Both the position numbers and the translations under genes were made by a program. 40,657 nucleotides of DNA from Eubacteriales bacterium (lineage in GTDB: Bacteria; Bacillota; Clostridia; Oscillospirales; Oscillospiraceae): assembly GCA_030531595.1 (NCBI GenBank), contig JAUNND010000013.1, forward strand, positions 1 through 40,657, read 5' to 3'. Shown piece by piece: positions 40,615 to 40,657 of the stretch. The notes below the pieces were generated by a model. It was not told where the DNA came from. It ran no database searches and was given only the letters and a program-made list of their open reading frames with translations. The stretch's first letter is position 1, and the number at the start of each line of letters is the position of its first letter.

Positions 40615-40657
40615 CCCCTAAAGTTGACCAAGGAAAAACGAAAGTCAACTATAGGGG
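40615..40657. mobile_element. Inverted repeat at window end, possible element terminus
   Basis: CCCCTAAAGTTGAC (40615-40628) and GTCAACTATAGGGG (40644-40657) are inverted copies with one mismatch and a 15-bp centre. The sequence resembles ends of some IS3-type elements, but no transposase is visible before the window stops. Confidence 0.35.

Noticed and set aside
1..40657. tRNA(Sec), other tRNAs, CRISPR arrays
   Set aside because: No tRNA-like cloverleaf with a GGTTC-type arm and no regularly spaced repeat array were found by eye; a covariance search would be needed to exclude tRNA genes fully.

Overview
The window looks like chromosomal DNA from an anaerobic, spore-forming gut Clostridia (Oscillospiraceae/Ruminococcaceae-like). 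This rests on spmA/spmB, an AbrB/SpoVT-type regulator with a zinc ribbon, RNase Y, a phosphotransacetylase, a glycyl-radical enzyme system, strong AGGAGG-type ribosome sites, several TTG starts, and house-keeping genes in Firmicute style. The organism assignment is inference; no rRNA or tRNA gene was found in the window.

Layout. 1-5737: tRNA methyltransferase trmN6, a glycine-betaine/choline-type ABC transporter (permease, binding protein, ATPase), an AbrB-like regulator on the other strand, spmA-spmB, and a lone E2-like acyltransferase domain. 5781-9521: RNase Y, a tiny Cys-rich membrane protein, a membrane acyltransferase, a 176-bp inverted repeat, and a bacteriohemerythrin. 9658-16215: a 4-hydroxyphenylacetate decarboxylase operon (hpdB-hpdC-hpdA plus an MFS transporter), predicted to make p-cresol, with a divergent Crp/Fnr-type regulator. 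16380-18838: a trigger-factor-like protein without a PPIase domain, an arylamine N-acetyltransferase, and a BrnT-type toxin with a short partner.

18991-26351 is the most interesting part. An operon on the minus strand, selA-selB-yedE-yedF-Se/S carrier (DUF3343)-ThiF-like, carries selenocysteine insertion and selenium/sulfur handling functions. Converging on it from the plus strand is a cluster of a TPR protein and three tandem paralogous small proteins. The third paralog (20320-20658) reads through an in-frame TGA at codon 46 directly after a Cys codon. Sixteen bases after that TGA is the apical loop of a 7-bp hairpin with loop AGGGT, which fits the bacterial SECIS layout. The two upstream paralogs align to it on both sides of the TGA, so the reading frame is real. 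I propose a selenoprotein family not known to me, with a Cys-Sec pair, encoded next to the machinery that would decode it.

26600-40657: a secreted protein of unknown function, a CD1247-like zinc-ribbon protein, elongation factor P, a ComEA-like HhH protein, a DacF-type D,D-carboxypeptidase, a LysR regulator beside a PstSCAB-type transporter, a HAD phosphatase-like protein, a small protein of unknown function, LepA, Pta, an orphan ribbon-helix-helix protein and TadA. The last 43 bases form an inverted repeat that may be the edge of a mobile element. Several intergenic repeats (8845-9020, 18849-18976, 30849-30972, 35672-35742) look like small non-coding dispersed elements.
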